DNA of 46,380 nt from Limnobacter olei (GCF_029087225.1 NZ_JARFJD010000031.1:1-46380); one strand, 5' to 3'; shown: positions 24,398 to 32,937, counted from the stretch's first letter. The notes: generated by a model not told the origin, from the letters alone. Translations and numbers: made by a program.

Positions 24398-25777
24398 ATG
24401 CAGGTGTTGTGGTTCAAACGGGATTTGCGTTTAAGCGATCACCTGCCGCTGTTTGAAGCCATGCGCAACGCCAAGCAGCACGGGCTTGTGCTGCCCTTGT
24501 ACATTCACGAACCCAGCCAAATTGCAGATGCGCACACCGCGCGCCAACACCAGTTGTTTGTGCATGAATGCCTGGATGATTTGCATCAGCAGTTGCGCGA
24601 TGTGGGTGGCTACCTTCACGAGGAATTGGGCGAGGCCGTTGATGTGTTGGCCCGCCTGCATGCACAGTTCAAATTCACCCACGTGTGGGCACACCAGGAG
24701 ACCACGCAGCTTGCACAATACCAACGCGATCAGGCCGTGGCGGCATGGTGTAAAAGCACGGGTGTGGCGCTTCATGAATTGCCTCAAAACAATGTGCAGC
24801 GTGGCACCTTCATGGCCAATCCGTTTGCTGAAAAAATTAATTTTCAAACTTACCTGGACCGGGCCGCTCAAGAAGAAATCAAAAACCCGGCCGGGCGAAA
24901 TTTGCGGGCCTTCTTCGCACCCAAACCCCCTGTTGAATTCAACCGTGCCACGGTGCCGCTGGCTGCAGGCGATGACAAACCACTGCGCATGAAAGGTGGC
25001 CGTGCCCAGGCCCGGGCAGTGGCTGCAAAATTCTTCACATCTGCAAAACTGAAAAGTTATCCCTTCTCAATTTCCAGCCCTTTGAAAGCATGGAATGGTT
25101 GCTCGCGCTTGTCGCCTTATCTGGCGTATGGTGTGGTGAGCGACCGCGAGGTGCTGCAAAAACTCAACGCCTTGGTGAACAGGGTGCATGGGCAGGGTGA
25201 TGCGACCTACATTGCAAAAGTTGAAGATGCTGCGCGGTTTTATGTGGACAGGTTGATTTGGCGGCAAGGTTATTTGCAGCAGCTGGAAAACCACACGGGT
25301 TTGGAAACCGATGCTTTTTACTGCGATGAACCTGCGGAAGTGAATGAGGAATTTTTGAATGCCTGGCAGCAGGGCCGAACAGGCTTTGCCTACGTAGACG
25401 CTTGCCAGCGCTTTTTGCAACAAACGGGTTGGCTGAACATGCGGGCAAGGGCCATGTTGGTGTCGTTTGCGTGCGTGCAACTGGGTCTGCCCTGGCAGCC
25501 TGTGGCCTTGTTTTTGGCACAGCAGTTTCTCGACTTCGAACCCGCTATTCACTACGGGCAGGTTCGCATTGCAAGTGGCACCAGCCACTTTTCGCAAATG
25601 CTGGTGTATGACCCCTTGAAACAACAGGCCGAGCAAGATCCCAAAGGCGAGTTTGTGAAGCGGTGGTTGCCGGAACATGGCACTGCCAATTACCCAACGC
25701 CTATCGTCGACAATGCGGAATCACTAAGGCTTGGCAAGGCACGCTTGCATGCCATGCGCCAAAACCGGCTGTTATGA
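24398..25777 (+). CDS. phr: Cryptochrome/photolyase-family protein
   Basis: 459 residues. N-terminal photolyase alpha/beta domain begins MQVLWFKRDLRLSDHLPLFE. The C-terminal FAD-binding helical domain shows NGCSRLSPYLAYGVVSDREV, YVDRLIWRQGYLQQLE, GWLNMRARAMLVSF, and FLDFEPAIHYGQVRIASGTS, the expected order. Length fits class I-like photolyases. It would repair UV-induced pyrimidine dimers with blue light, or act as a cryptochrome; the divergence of several motifs from E. coli PhrB leaves this open. The start at 24398 follows AGGA. It converges with the TetR gene, overlapping by six bases. Confidence 0.85.
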   Translation: MQVLWFKRDLRLSDHLPLFEAMRNAKQHGLVLPLYIHEPSQIADAHTARQHQLFVHECLDDLHQQLRDVGGYLHEELGEAVDVLARLHAQFKFTHVWAHQETTQLAQYQRDQAVAAWCKSTGVALHELPQNNVQRGTFMANPFAEKINFQTYLDRAAQEEIKNPAGRNLRAFFAPKPPVEFNRATVPLAAGDDKPLRMKGGRAQARAVAAKFFTSAKLKSYPFSISSPLKAWNGCSRLSPYLAYGVVSDREVLQKLNALVNRVHGQGDATYIAKVEDAARFYVDRLIWRQGYLQQLENHTGLETDAFYCDEPAEVNEEFLNAWQQGRTGFAYVDACQRFLQQTGWLNMRARAMLVSFACVQLGLPWQPVALFLAQQFLDFEPAIHYGQVRIASGTSHFSQMLVYDPLKQQAEQDPKGEFVKRWLPEHGTANYPTPIVDNAESLRLGKARLHAMRQNRLL

Positions 25778-26437
25778 ACGGGTGTTGCCGCGAAGCCCCG
25801 CACTGATGTATTCGTGAAACAGTCGGCGCATTTCCTTCAGACCGCCGCTTTGGTTGACCAAGGGCAATAGCCTTTCATCGTGCATCACCATTGAAAAGTC
25901 GGCTAGCCCATGAATGGCCGTATTCACGGCCAAATGCACTTTAAAACGCAGCTGTGCCTCAGAGTATTGCGGGAAAATTTGTTGCAAAGTGGGCGCAAAC
26001 ACATCCATGTAGGGGTTGAAGTAGCGGGTCAGAAACCGCTGTCCCTGTTCGCCGGTTTGCCAGGTCAGGCGCGACAAAAACTGTATGCACACCGCACCAG
26101 TCTCGCCGCTTGAAAACAGTTGCACAAAGGGATCAAAAATAAGTTCGCACAGGCGGGTCCATTCTTTGTGTTCGGGCGCGCCCCGGGCAAATTCGGTGTG
26201 GGCCTGCTTGCAGTGAATATCTAGCTGACCTGTCACAAAATCCACCACTTCTTCCACCAATCGATCTTTGGTTTTGAAGTGATAGTGCACTGCCGAGCGG
26301 TTGCCCTGACCTGACAGCTGCCGAATTTTGCTCAACGTGACCCCTTCAATGCCATGTTGTGCAAATTCATTCAACGCAATCCGTAACAGCTGTTCGCGAG
26401 TATCAATGACAAGTGCGGCGTCGGCAGATTTGTTCAT
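25772..26437 (-). CDS. TetR-family transcriptional regulator
   Basis: 221 residues from the ATG at 26437 (an upstream in-frame TTG at 26485 overlaps the putative operator). The DNA-binding domain contains TREQLLRIALNEFAQHGIEG, VTLSKIRQLSGQGNRSAVHY and HFKTKDRLVEEV, the canonical TetR helix-turn-helix. The C-terminal ligand domain is unrecognised. It is divergent from the lipoprotein/DUF1329 pair, and a palindrome lies in between, so it probably represses both directions. Confidence 0.93.
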   Translation of the reverse strand: MNKSADAALVIDTREQLLRIALNEFAQHGIEGVTLSKIRQLSGQGNRSAVHYHFKTKDRLVEEVVDFVTGQLDIHCKQAHTEFARGAPEHKEWTRLCELIFDPFVQLFSSGETGAVCIQFLSRLTWQTGEQGQRFLTRYFNPYMDVFAPTLQQIFPQYSEAQLRFKVHLAVNTAIHGLADFSMVMHDERLLPLVNQSGGLKEMRRLFHEYISAGLRGNTRS

Positions 26438-26474
26438 GTGTTTGTTTTTGTGAGTAAATTTCCGCTTGCCTGAT

Positions 26475-26492
26475 TTAATACCCAAGTATTAA
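26475..26492. promoter_or_regulatory. Putative TetR operator
   Basis: Perfect inverted repeat TTAATACccaaGTATTAA: two 7-base arms around 4 bases. It lies 38 bases upstream of the TetR start and 47 bases upstream of the lipoprotein start. A related half-site, TTAAATAC, follows at 26503-26510. Size and position fit a TetR-family operator. Confidence 0.55.
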
Positions 26493-26538
26493 TCTAGAGT
26501 GATTAAATACAATATAACCATAAAATCAGGAGACATGC

Positions 26539-27999
26539 GTGAAACTTTCAAAAGTATTCACGGCGGTGGTTGCAGGTGCAGCGTTTGCCTTGCTGGGTGC
26601 CTGTTCGTCTGAAGACGCAGGTACCACAGTCAGTTCTGGCGCTTCGCCCGCGGCCAGCAGCAACGTGCTCAGCAGTGAATCGCTGGCTAGGGCCATGGGT
26701 GGCAGCGAAACTCCCTTGGGTTTGGGGTGCGGCTGGATTGCAGCCAGCGATCCCGACAAAGCGAATATTGCGTTTCCCGACAGCGAAGCCAAGTACTGGG
26801 TGGCCGCTGCGCCTGTCTCGCCGCAAACAAGGCTGCGAATTGACGGCCGTTACCCGGATGCACGTTACTTTTCCTACAATGCTTACGATGTGGCGCTGCG
26901 GCCCACGGATGCGGTGGCAGACTTTGAGCTGACGCCCGCAGAAAAAGGTCGCGAGGGCAATCCCTTCGCGCGCAAGGGTGCCAAGCCAGGTGGCGCTTAC
27001 ACGGCTTACCTGGAATATGGCCCATCGCCTACTCAAAATCCGGGCGTGCAACGCAAGCCCAACACGTTTTACACGGGCGAGATCGGCCTTGGCCCTCTGA
27101 AAATTCCAAATGCCCTGGCCGTGTTTATTTACCGGGTTTATGTGTCGAACACCGGCGAGTTTTTCGACGGTGGCGTGGGCTTGCCCACACTTACCTTAGA
27201 GACTGCAGATGGCAGCCGCGAATTGGGAACACTTCCAAATTGTGTCGAACCCCTATTGCCCAGCGCTGGAGGAGCAACTCCACCTTTTGGTTTGAATGAA
27301 CTATTGTTGGGTCTGGACTACCCCAATCAACTGGCTTTGCCTTTCCCCACCGCCACCAATCCGCCCAACACCTTGAAGTTTTTTAGCCTGGGTGACACCG
27401 CATTTCGAATTGCAGGCAATGTAACCGGGCAAGACACCAGCATGCTGGGTGGTCGAGTTGATTCAGGCTCAGGTGGCTTTTTAAGCAATGTGCACAATGC
27501 GTATACAAGCACCGGTTTTGCACGCAGCTATGGCAGTATAGGAATGGTTCGAGCAAAAGCGCCCACCTACCGTGGCCAGCCAGGTGTCGAGTTTGGTGAG
27601 GAGCAGTTGCGGTACTGGTCGTTGTGTGGCAATGAATTTGCAACCCAACGCTTCACCGATTGCGCGGCCGATTATCAGGTGCCGCTGGATGATCAAGGAT
27701 TTTTCACGGTGGTGATTTCCGATCCCGCTGATCGCCCGGCCAATGCCACGCCCGAGAACGGATTCTTGTGGTTGCCTTGGGGGCCATATCCTGATCAACT
27801 GCTGTTGTACCGCCACATGCTGCACAACCCTGAATTTGCCGAGGCAATACAGAATGTGGAGAAGGGCAAGCCGCTTGCAGATGTCATGAAAGATTTCGCG
27901 CCTGTCGGCATTTATTGCGACCCAAACGTTTTTACACAAAGCAATCGCAGTGGCGAGGTGTTCGCACTGTGTGAACAAGATCAAAACACCAACCGATAA
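26539..27999 (+). CDS. Putative exported lipoprotein of unknown function
   Basis: 486 residues from GTG at 26539, six bases after AGGAG (26528-26532); a nearby ATG at 26535 is out of frame and too close to that site. The signal peptide ends in a lipobox (LLGAC, Cys22), so it should be lipid-anchored. The mature part has RLRIDGRYPDARYFSYNAYD early and YWSLCGNEFATQRFTDCAAD late, with further conserved-looking YWS and WLPWGPYPDQLLLYRHML segments. The pattern recalls DUF1214/DUF1254-type secreted proteins but I cannot assign a family. It is followed after 26 bases by the DUF1329 gene and is probably cotranscribed, under the TetR regulator. Confidence 0.6.
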   Translation: MKLSKVFTAVVAGAAFALLGACSSEDAGTTVSSGASPAASSNVLSSESLARAMGGSETPLGLGCGWIAASDPDKANIAFPDSEAKYWVAAAPVSPQTRLRIDGRYPDARYFSYNAYDVALRPTDAVADFELTPAEKGREGNPFARKGAKPGGAYTAYLEYGPSPTQNPGVQRKPNTFYTGEIGLGPLKIPNALAVFIYRVYVSNTGEFFDGGVGLPTLTLETADGSRELGTLPNCVEPLLPSAGGATPPFGLNELLLGLDYPNQLALPFPTATNPPNTLKFFSLGDTAFRIAGNVTGQDTSMLGGRVDSGSGGFLSNVHNAYTSTGFARSYGSIGMVRAKAPTYRGQPGVEFGEEQLRYWSLCGNEFATQRFTDCAADYQVPLDDQGFFTVVISDPADRPANATPENGFLWLPWGPYPDQLLLYRHMLHNPEFAEAIQNVEKGKPLADVMKDFAPVGIYCDPNVFTQSNRSGEVFALCEQDQNTNR

Positions 28000-28025
28000 C
28001 CACTCATTCTTGAGGAGACTATGAA

Positions 28026-29363
28026 ATGGCAGTGCACAAGTTGAAACACGGTTTGCTGGCCGCAGCAATCATTTTGGGAAGTGGCGCAGCGCTGGCCAAT
28101 GACCTGTCTGAATTGGGCAAAAGCTTAACCCCCGTGGGTGCTGAGAAAAAAGGCAATGCCGCGGGCACCATTCCTGATTGGACAGGCGGTTTAGTTACGC
28201 CGCCCAAGGGCTTCGACCCAGACAAGGGCTACATTAACCCTTTCGCCGACGAGAAGCCTCTGTTCACCATCAGCGCGGCGAACATGGCGCAGTACGCGGC
28301 CAATTTGACGCCGGGCCAGATGGAAATGATGAAGCGTTACCCCACCTACAAGATGAATGTGTACAAAACACATCGCACAGCCGGGTATCGCCAGTCGGTG
28401 TATGACAACGCAAAAGCCGAAGCACCGAATGTGAAGCTGGTCGATGGTGGTAATGGCGTGGAAGGCATCAAGAAGTCCAACATTCCTTTCCCGGTGCCCA
28501 AGAGTGGCGTAGAGGTGATCTGGAATCACAACTTCCGTGATTTGGGTGGTTCATTCACTCGCTATTCGGCGGATTTCCCGGTTCAGACCGATGGATCATT
28601 CACAGTGGGCAAGCGAATTGAGACTGTGTCATTGGCATCTCACATGGACAGCCCAGAGCCCAACCGAATTTTGTACTTCATGAACCAGATTACTGCACCA
28701 GCCAACGCAGCTGGTGAGGTCGCTTTGGTTCATGAGCCTGTTAATCAGGTGGCTGAGCCGCGTTTGGCCTGGCAGTACAACCCTGGTCAACGCCGCGTAA
28801 TTCGTGCTCCTGAGCTGGCTTACGACTCACCAGGTATTGGCGCAGACGGCTTGCGTACCAACGATGATTTGAACGGTTTTAACGGTTCCCCCGATCGCTA
28901 CGAGTGGAAGCTGGTGGGCAAGAAAGAAATGTACGTGCCCTACAACAACTACAAATTGGCTGATCAAACACTGAAGTACAGCAACATTATTCAGAAAAGC
29001 CATGTGAATCCTGATTTGGTGCGTTATGAGTTGCACCGGGTTTGGGTGGTAGAGGCCAACCTGAAGCCCGGCAAGCGCCATATTTATGCCAAGCGGGTGT
29101 TCTACATCGATGAAGATTCATGGGGTGTGTTGCACGCGGACCAGTACGACAGCCGAAATACCCTTTGGCGTGTTCGTGAGGTGTACGGTACACAGGCTTA
29201 CCACGCGCCAGCTTTCGCTTCTGCGGGTGAGGTTATCTATGACCTTCAATCGCGTCGCTACCTGGTGGGTGGTTTGACCAACGAAGAAAAGTTTGCCGAG
29301 TTTGGCAAGAAGTACTCGCCTGCTGACTTCTCCACGGCTGCCCTGCGCCGCATGGGTCGTTAA
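28026..29363 (+). CDS. DUF1329 exported protein
   Basis: 445 residues, with signal peptide cleaved near ALAND (about residue 26). The start at 28026 has GAGGAG eight bases upstream; the ATG at 28021 opens only a few codons. DUF1329 landmarks: LGKSLTPVGAEKKGNAAGTI at the mature N-terminus with PDWTGGL following, YPTYKMNVYKTHRTAGYRQ, and AKRVFYIDEDSWGVLHADQY. The family is LolA/LolB-like, found next to DUF1302 porins in bacteria that degrade steroids, aromatics or alkanes, and thought to act at the outer membrane. A DUF1302 partner is missing here; the upstream lipoprotein takes its place. Confidence 0.9.
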   Translation: MAVHKLKHGLLAAAIILGSGAALANDLSELGKSLTPVGAEKKGNAAGTIPDWTGGLVTPPKGFDPDKGYINPFADEKPLFTISAANMAQYAANLTPGQMEMMKRYPTYKMNVYKTHRTAGYRQSVYDNAKAEAPNVKLVDGGNGVEGIKKSNIPFPVPKSGVEVIWNHNFRDLGGSFTRYSADFPVQTDGSFTVGKRIETVSLASHMDSPEPNRILYFMNQITAPANAAGEVALVHEPVNQVAEPRLAWQYNPGQRRVIRAPELAYDSPGIGADGLRTNDDLNGFNGSPDRYEWKLVGKKEMYVPYNNYKLADQTLKYSNIIQKSHVNPDLVRYELHRVWVVEANLKPGKRHIYAKRVFYIDEDSWGVLHADQYDSRNTLWRVREVYGTQAYHAPAFASAGEVIYDLQSRRYLVGGLTNEEKFAEFGKKYSPADFSTAALRRMGR

Positions 29364-29385
29364 TCCTGCAGTAATCAGCGATAAT

Positions 29386-29410
29386 CGCGGTTTGAATGTT
29401 TCAAACCGCG
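29386..29410. terminator. Strong hairpin between the DUF1329 gene and yaeQ
   Basis: CGCGGTTTGAA (29386-29396) pairs perfectly with TTCAAACCGCG (29400-29410) around a TGT loop: an 11-bp stem starting 23 bases after the DUF1329 stop. There is no T tract and it ends nine bases before the yaeQ ATG, so it may be a terminator for the upstream pair or a leader structure controlling yaeQ. Confidence 0.55.
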
Positions 29411-29419
29411 AGTCGCCCC

Positions 29420-29953
29420 ATGGCCCTTCGAGCCACCGTTTACAAAGTTCAACTGGATGTGTCCGACCTGGATCGCAACCACTTCGCCCAATACTCACTC
29501 ACGCTTGCACTGCACCCTTCTGAAACTGAAGAGCGAATGATGGTTCGCCTGCTGGCCTTTGCCATGCACGCCGGGCAAGACGTTCAGTTCGGGAAAGGTT
29601 TGTCGGCTGAAGACGAAGCTGCTGTGTGGGAAGTGGACCCCACGGGTCAAATCAAGGTGTGGATCGATGTGGGCCAACCCGATGAAAGCCGAATTAAAAA
29701 AGCCTGTGGCCGTTCCGACCGCGTGGTGATTTACTGCTACACACGTTCAGCGGAGGTGTGGTGGAAACAAAACCAGGACTGGTTGAACAAACTGGACAAG
29801 GTGCAAGTACTTCAACTGAGTGTGGAAGATGGCGCAACGCTCGCCGGGCTGGCCCAGCGCAACATGAACCTGGCCTGCACCATTCAGGAAGGCATGGTGT
29901 ATTTGGGTGAAGTGGCTGTGCAGCCTGTTACGCTGAAGAGCGCAATCGTTTAG
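29420..29953 (+). CDS. yaeQ: YaeQ family protein
   Basis: 177 residues from the ATG at 29420, giving the family-typical N-terminus MALRATVYKVQLDVSDLDR. Further YaeQ landmarks: LHPSETEERMMVRLLAFAMH, DPTGQIKVWIDVGQPDESRI and VVIYCYTRSAEVWW. YaeQ has a PD-(D/E)xK nuclease-like fold and was once reported to suppress rfaH defects; its true role is unclear. The downstream flavin reductase-like gene starts 16 bases later and may be cotranscribed. Confidence 0.92.
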   Translation: MALRATVYKVQLDVSDLDRNHFAQYSLTLALHPSETEERMMVRLLAFAMHAGQDVQFGKGLSAEDEAAVWEVDPTGQIKVWIDVGQPDESRIKKACGRSDRVVIYCYTRSAEVWWKQNQDWLNKLDKVQVLQLSVEDGATLAGLAQRNMNLACTIQEGMVYLGEVAVQPVTLKSAIV

Positions 29954-29968
29954 GGAGGTCATCACTGC

Positions 29969-30577
29969 ATGTACTTCAACACCTCGGAAATCAGCCCCCG
30001 TGAAAATTATCAGTTGCTGACCGGTGCAGTGGTGCCTCGCCCCATCGCGTGGGTGAGTACCTTGAGTGAAAACGGCATTGCGAACTTGGCACCGTATTCA
30101 TTTTTCACGGTGGCCAGTTGCAAGCCACCTGTGTTGTGCGTTGTGCAGGTGAACCCGCGCAACCGCGCTGAGAAAGACACGCTGACCAATCTTCAAGCCA
30201 CGCGTGAATGCGTGGTAAACGTGGTGAGCCATGTGCTGGTGGATGCGATGAATACCAGTTGCGGCGACTACCCGCCCGAGGTGGATGAGTTCGAAAAGGC
30301 AGGTTTAAATAAGTCGCTGAGCAAAGCGGTGACTGCACCAGGCGTTGAAGATGCACTGGTGCGTTTCGAATGCAATTTGCGGGAAGTGAAACTTGTGGGT
30401 GAGGGCCCCATGGGCGGCTCGATGATGTTGCTGGATGTGTTGGGTGTTGACGTGAATGATTCAGCCCTGCGCGCAGGACTAATTGCCAATGACTTGCTGG
30501 ACGCGGTGGGCAAACTTGCAGGTGATGGGTATTGCACCACCCGCATCAATTTTGATTTGGCCAGGCCGAAAGTGTAG
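29969..30577 (+). CDS. Flavin reductase-like FMN-binding split-barrel protein
   Basis: 202 residues; GGGAGG lies just upstream of the ATG at 29969. The N-terminus YQLLTGAVVPRPIAWVSTLS, then GIANLAPYSFFTVASCKPPV and RAEKDTLTNLQATRECVVNV are typical of the DIM6/NTAB (flavin reductase domain) family. Members bind FMN and reduce flavins or act as small monooxygenase partners. The substrate is unknown. It converges with the GntR regulator gene, 24 bases between stops. Confidence 0.9.
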   Translation: MYFNTSEISPRENYQLLTGAVVPRPIAWVSTLSENGIANLAPYSFFTVASCKPPVLCVVQVNPRNRAEKDTLTNLQATRECVVNVVSHVLVDAMNTSCGDYPPEVDEFEKAGLNKSLSKAVTAPGVEDALVRFECNLREVKLVGEGPMGGSMMLLDVLGVDVNDSALRAGLIANDLLDAVGKLAGDGYCTTRINFDLARPKV

Positions 30578-30601
30578 ACCACTGAGCGAGGCCGAAAAGA
30601 T

Positions 30602-31273
30602 TCAGGCAGCTGACCTTGCCTTCAACAAAGGCAGTGAGGCCACCAAATCAGCGAATCGCTGGCCTTGCACCATCACATGGCTACGTAACAATTCATTCGC
30701 GGTGTTGCCATCACCGGCAAGAATCGCTTTCACGATTGCATCGTGTTCATCCAGCGAGGTGGGTATACGCCCGCGCACCCGCAGCTGCAAGCGGCGATAG
30801 GGCCGCAGCCTTCTTCGCAGGCCCCAGGCTTGCTCCATCAAAAACTCATTGTGGCTGCCTCGGTAAATTACACCGTGAAATTTGTCATTGAGCTGGTAGT
30901 ACTCATCGGGGTCGCCGCCCTTGGCCATGGCAGCTTTGCATTCTTCGTGCGTGGCCACCAATTCTTTCTGCTCATCATCGGTCAGTCGCCGGGCGGCAAG
31001 GCGGCCGCACATGCCTTCAAACTCACCCATCACCTCGAACATTTCAACCAATTGTTGGGCTGTAAATTGCGCCACTACGGCACCGCGCCGGGCACGCAGT
31101 TCAACCAAACCGGCGGTGGCCAGTTGGTTCAAAGCCTCTCGAATCGGCGTTCGGGACACGCCAAAACGGTCCGCCAGCTCGGTTTCGTCCAGATGGTCGC
31201 CAGGCGGCAGTTTGCCAAAAGCGATCAGTTCTTCAATTTGGTCCCGTACGTCTTCTGACAGTTTTTTCTTCAT
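30602..31273 (-). CDS. mdcY: GntR-family regulator of malonate genes (MdcY-like)
   Basis: 223 residues from the ATG at 31273. The N-terminal winged helix has GDHLDETELADRFGVSRTPI then REALNQLATAGLVELRARRG. The C-terminal FCD domain has FEVMGEFEGMCGRLAARRL and DEYYQLNDKFHGVIYRGSHN with the metal/ligand-binding histidines. This is the FadR/VanR subgroup. It is divergent from the malonate operon, and TTGTATACAA sites lie between them. As I recall, MdcY of Acinetobacter represses its mdc operon by binding ATTGTATACAAT, so the site and context both fit. Malonate or malonyl-CoA is the likely inducer (inference). Confidence 0.8.
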   Translation of the reverse strand: MKKKLSEDVRDQIEELIAFGKLPPGDHLDETELADRFGVSRTPIREALNQLATAGLVELRARRGAVVAQFTAQQLVEMFEVMGEFEGMCGRLAARRLTDDEQKELVATHEECKAAMAKGGDPDEYYQLNDKFHGVIYRGSHNEFLMEQAWGLRRRLRPYRRLQLRVRGRIPTSLDEHDAIVKAILAGDGNTANELLRSHVMVQGQRFADLVASLPLLKARSAA

Positions 31274-31302
31274 GGGGTGATAAAAAAAATGAATCAGCGT
31301 TA

Positions 31303-31340
31303 TTGACAATGTATACGACCGACATTAGTCTTGTATACAA
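31303..31340 (+). promoter_or_regulatory. Promoter of the malonate operon with two GntR operator-like sites
   Basis: TTGACA at 31303-31308 is a perfect -35; a weak -10 (TAGTCT) lies at 31326-31331. Palindrome TTGTATACAA is at 31331-31340, overlapping the end of the -10, and a related half-palindrome TGTATAC lies at 31310-31316 in the spacer. Both contain GTATAC, centres 22 bases apart, so a dimeric GntR repressor could bind both on one face of the helix. Confidence 0.6.
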
Positions 31341-31442
31341 TAAATCAAATAACGCATGCAAAATGCGATGCTCTAAATACAATAATAAGAGAGCAAACGA
31401 CCAAACACAATCAGTTTCGGGCGAACGAATCAGGAGACATGG

Positions 31443-32162
31443 ATGAGTCACGCAGCCAGCGCAGTGAAAGCGCTTGCATTTGATGTATTCGGCACAGTGG
31501 TTGACTGGCGCGGCAGTGTAGCGCGTGAAGTCGCATTGATTGCAAAGCACATGGGCCTGCAACTCGACGCACATGCGTTCGCTGATGCCTGGCGTGCCGG
31601 TTATGCCCCGGCCATGGACCGTGTGCGCAAGGGTGAGTTGCCCTGGATGCACATCGACAGCCTGCACCGCATGATCCTCGATTCCATCGTGGACCAGTTC
31701 GGACTTTCCCGATTGAGTGAAGAACAGCGCGAAAACCTGAACAAGGTGTGGCATCGCCTTACACCCTGGCCTGACACAGTGGCAGGCCTTCATGCCCTGA
31801 AAAAACAATTCACGATCACCACGCTTTCAAACGGTAATTTTTCCCTGCTCACAGCCATGGCGAAAAATGCAGGTTTGCCGTGGGACTGCATCGTATCGGC
31901 GGAACTGTTCAAGCATTACAAGCCCGACCCTGAAACGTACCACGGCGTGGCCGGCCTGCTGAATTTGCCAATTGAGCAAGTCATGCTTTGCGCCAGCCAC
32001 CCCAGCGACTTGCGTGCAGCCAAAGCGCAGGGCATGCGCACGGCGTATGTAATGCGGCCTTTTGAATTTGGCGAACACGTGCCCCTGCCCAAAGTTGAAA
32101 CAGGCGAGTTCGATTTCGTAGCACAAGACTTTGTGGACTTGGCTCGCCAGTTGGCCACCTAA
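31443..32162 (+). CDS. Haloacid dehalogenase type II (HAD superfamily)
   Basis: 239 residues; AGGAG six bases upstream of the ATG at 31443. Nucleophile Asp14 in LAFDVFGTVVDW, then the WRAGYAPAMDRVRKGELPW cap segment, TTLSNGNFSLL (Ser-Asn pair), FKHYKPDPETYHG with the Lys and Tyr six apart as in L-2-haloacid dehalogenases, and CASHPSDLRAAKAQG with the acidic motif. The usual Asn in the last motif (as in AAHNxD) is replaced by Pro, so activity on haloacids is not certain. As first gene of a malonate operon it may act on a substituted malonate or a phosphorylated by-product; both are guesses. Confidence 0.8.
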   Translation: MSHAASAVKALAFDVFGTVVDWRGSVAREVALIAKHMGLQLDAHAFADAWRAGYAPAMDRVRKGELPWMHIDSLHRMILDSIVDQFGLSRLSEEQRENLNKVWHRLTPWPDTVAGLHALKKQFTITTLSNGNFSLLTAMAKNAGLPWDCIVSAELFKHYKPDPETYHGVAGLLNLPIEQVMLCASHPSDLRAAKAQGMRTAYVMRPFEFGEHVPLPKVETGEFDFVAQDFVDLARQLAT

Positions 32163-32184
32163 GCCCGCATACACGGAGAATGCA

Positions 32185-32937
32185 ATGAGCAAGATTTACA
32201 GAATCGGCCAGATTGTGCCGAGTTCAAACACCACCATGGAAACCGAGATTCCTGCGATTCTGCGGGCACGTGAAGCGGTAGAAGCCGAACGATTCACCTT
32301 TCACTCCAGCCGCATGCGCATGCAGCATGTGACCAAGGAAGAGTTGGCCAAGATGGATGCCGATTCCGACCGCTGTGCGCTGGAACTGGCCGATGCCCGC
32401 GTGGATGTATTGGGTTATGCCTGCCTGGTGGCCATCATGAGCATGGGTTTGGGTTATCACAAAAAATCAGAAGAACGCCTGCATGGCCGCACTGTGGAAG
32501 CGGGTGGCCCCGCGCCAGTGGTGACCAGCGCAGGTGCACTGGTCGACAGCTTGAAGGCAATCGGCGCCAAGAAAGTGGCCATTCTCACCCCCTACATGAA
32601 ACCGCTGACCCAACTGGTTGTGGATTACATCGAGCACGAAGGCATCGAGGTACTGGACAGCATTTCGCTGGAAGTGTCGAACAACCTGGAAGTGGGTTTG
32701 TTGAACCCGCTGGCCCCGGTTGAGCACACCAAGAAACTGAATACAGCCAACGTGGACGCCATTGTTGCGTCGGCCTGTGTGCAAATGCCGTCGCTGGCCT
32801 CCATTCAGCAGATCGAAGACCGCGCGGGTATGCCGGTATTGTCTTCATCGGTTGCGACGACATACATGATGTTAAAGAAATTGGGTCTGAAGACCTATGC
32901 CCCGGGCTTCGGCTCGCTGTTGTCCGGGAAATATTGA
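32185..32937 (+). CDS. Maleate isomerase-like protein (Asp/Glu racemase superfamily)
   Basis: 250 residues from the ATG at 32185 (GGAGA just upstream). Motifs: IGQIVPSSNTTMETEIPAIL, GYACLVAIMSMG (Cys80), AILTPYMKPLTQLVVDYIEH, VASACVQMPSL (Cys198) and VLSSSVATTYMMLKKLGL. Two catalytic-position cysteines about 118 residues apart are as in maleate cis-trans isomerase; the related arylmalonate decarboxylases keep only the second, which argues against that activity. It interconverts maleate and fumarate in known members. Why it sits between a dehalogenase and a malonate transporter is unclear. Confidence 0.8.
   Translation: MSKIYRIGQIVPSSNTTMETEIPAILRAREAVEAERFTFHSSRMRMQHVTKEELAKMDADSDRCALELADARVDVLGYACLVAIMSMGLGYHKKSEERLHGRTVEAGGPAPVVTSAGALVDSLKAIGAKKVAILTPYMKPLTQLVVDYIEHEGIEVLDSISLEVSNNLEVGLLNPLAPVEHTKKLNTANVDAIVASACVQMPSLASIQQIEDRAGMPVLSSSVATTYMMLKKLGLKTYAPGFGSLLSGKY

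Noticed and set aside
32185-32937. Arylmalonate decarboxylase, suggested by the malonate context
   Set aside because: That enzyme has a single catalytic cysteine with glycine at the other position. Here both cysteines (80 and 198) are present as in maleate isomerase.
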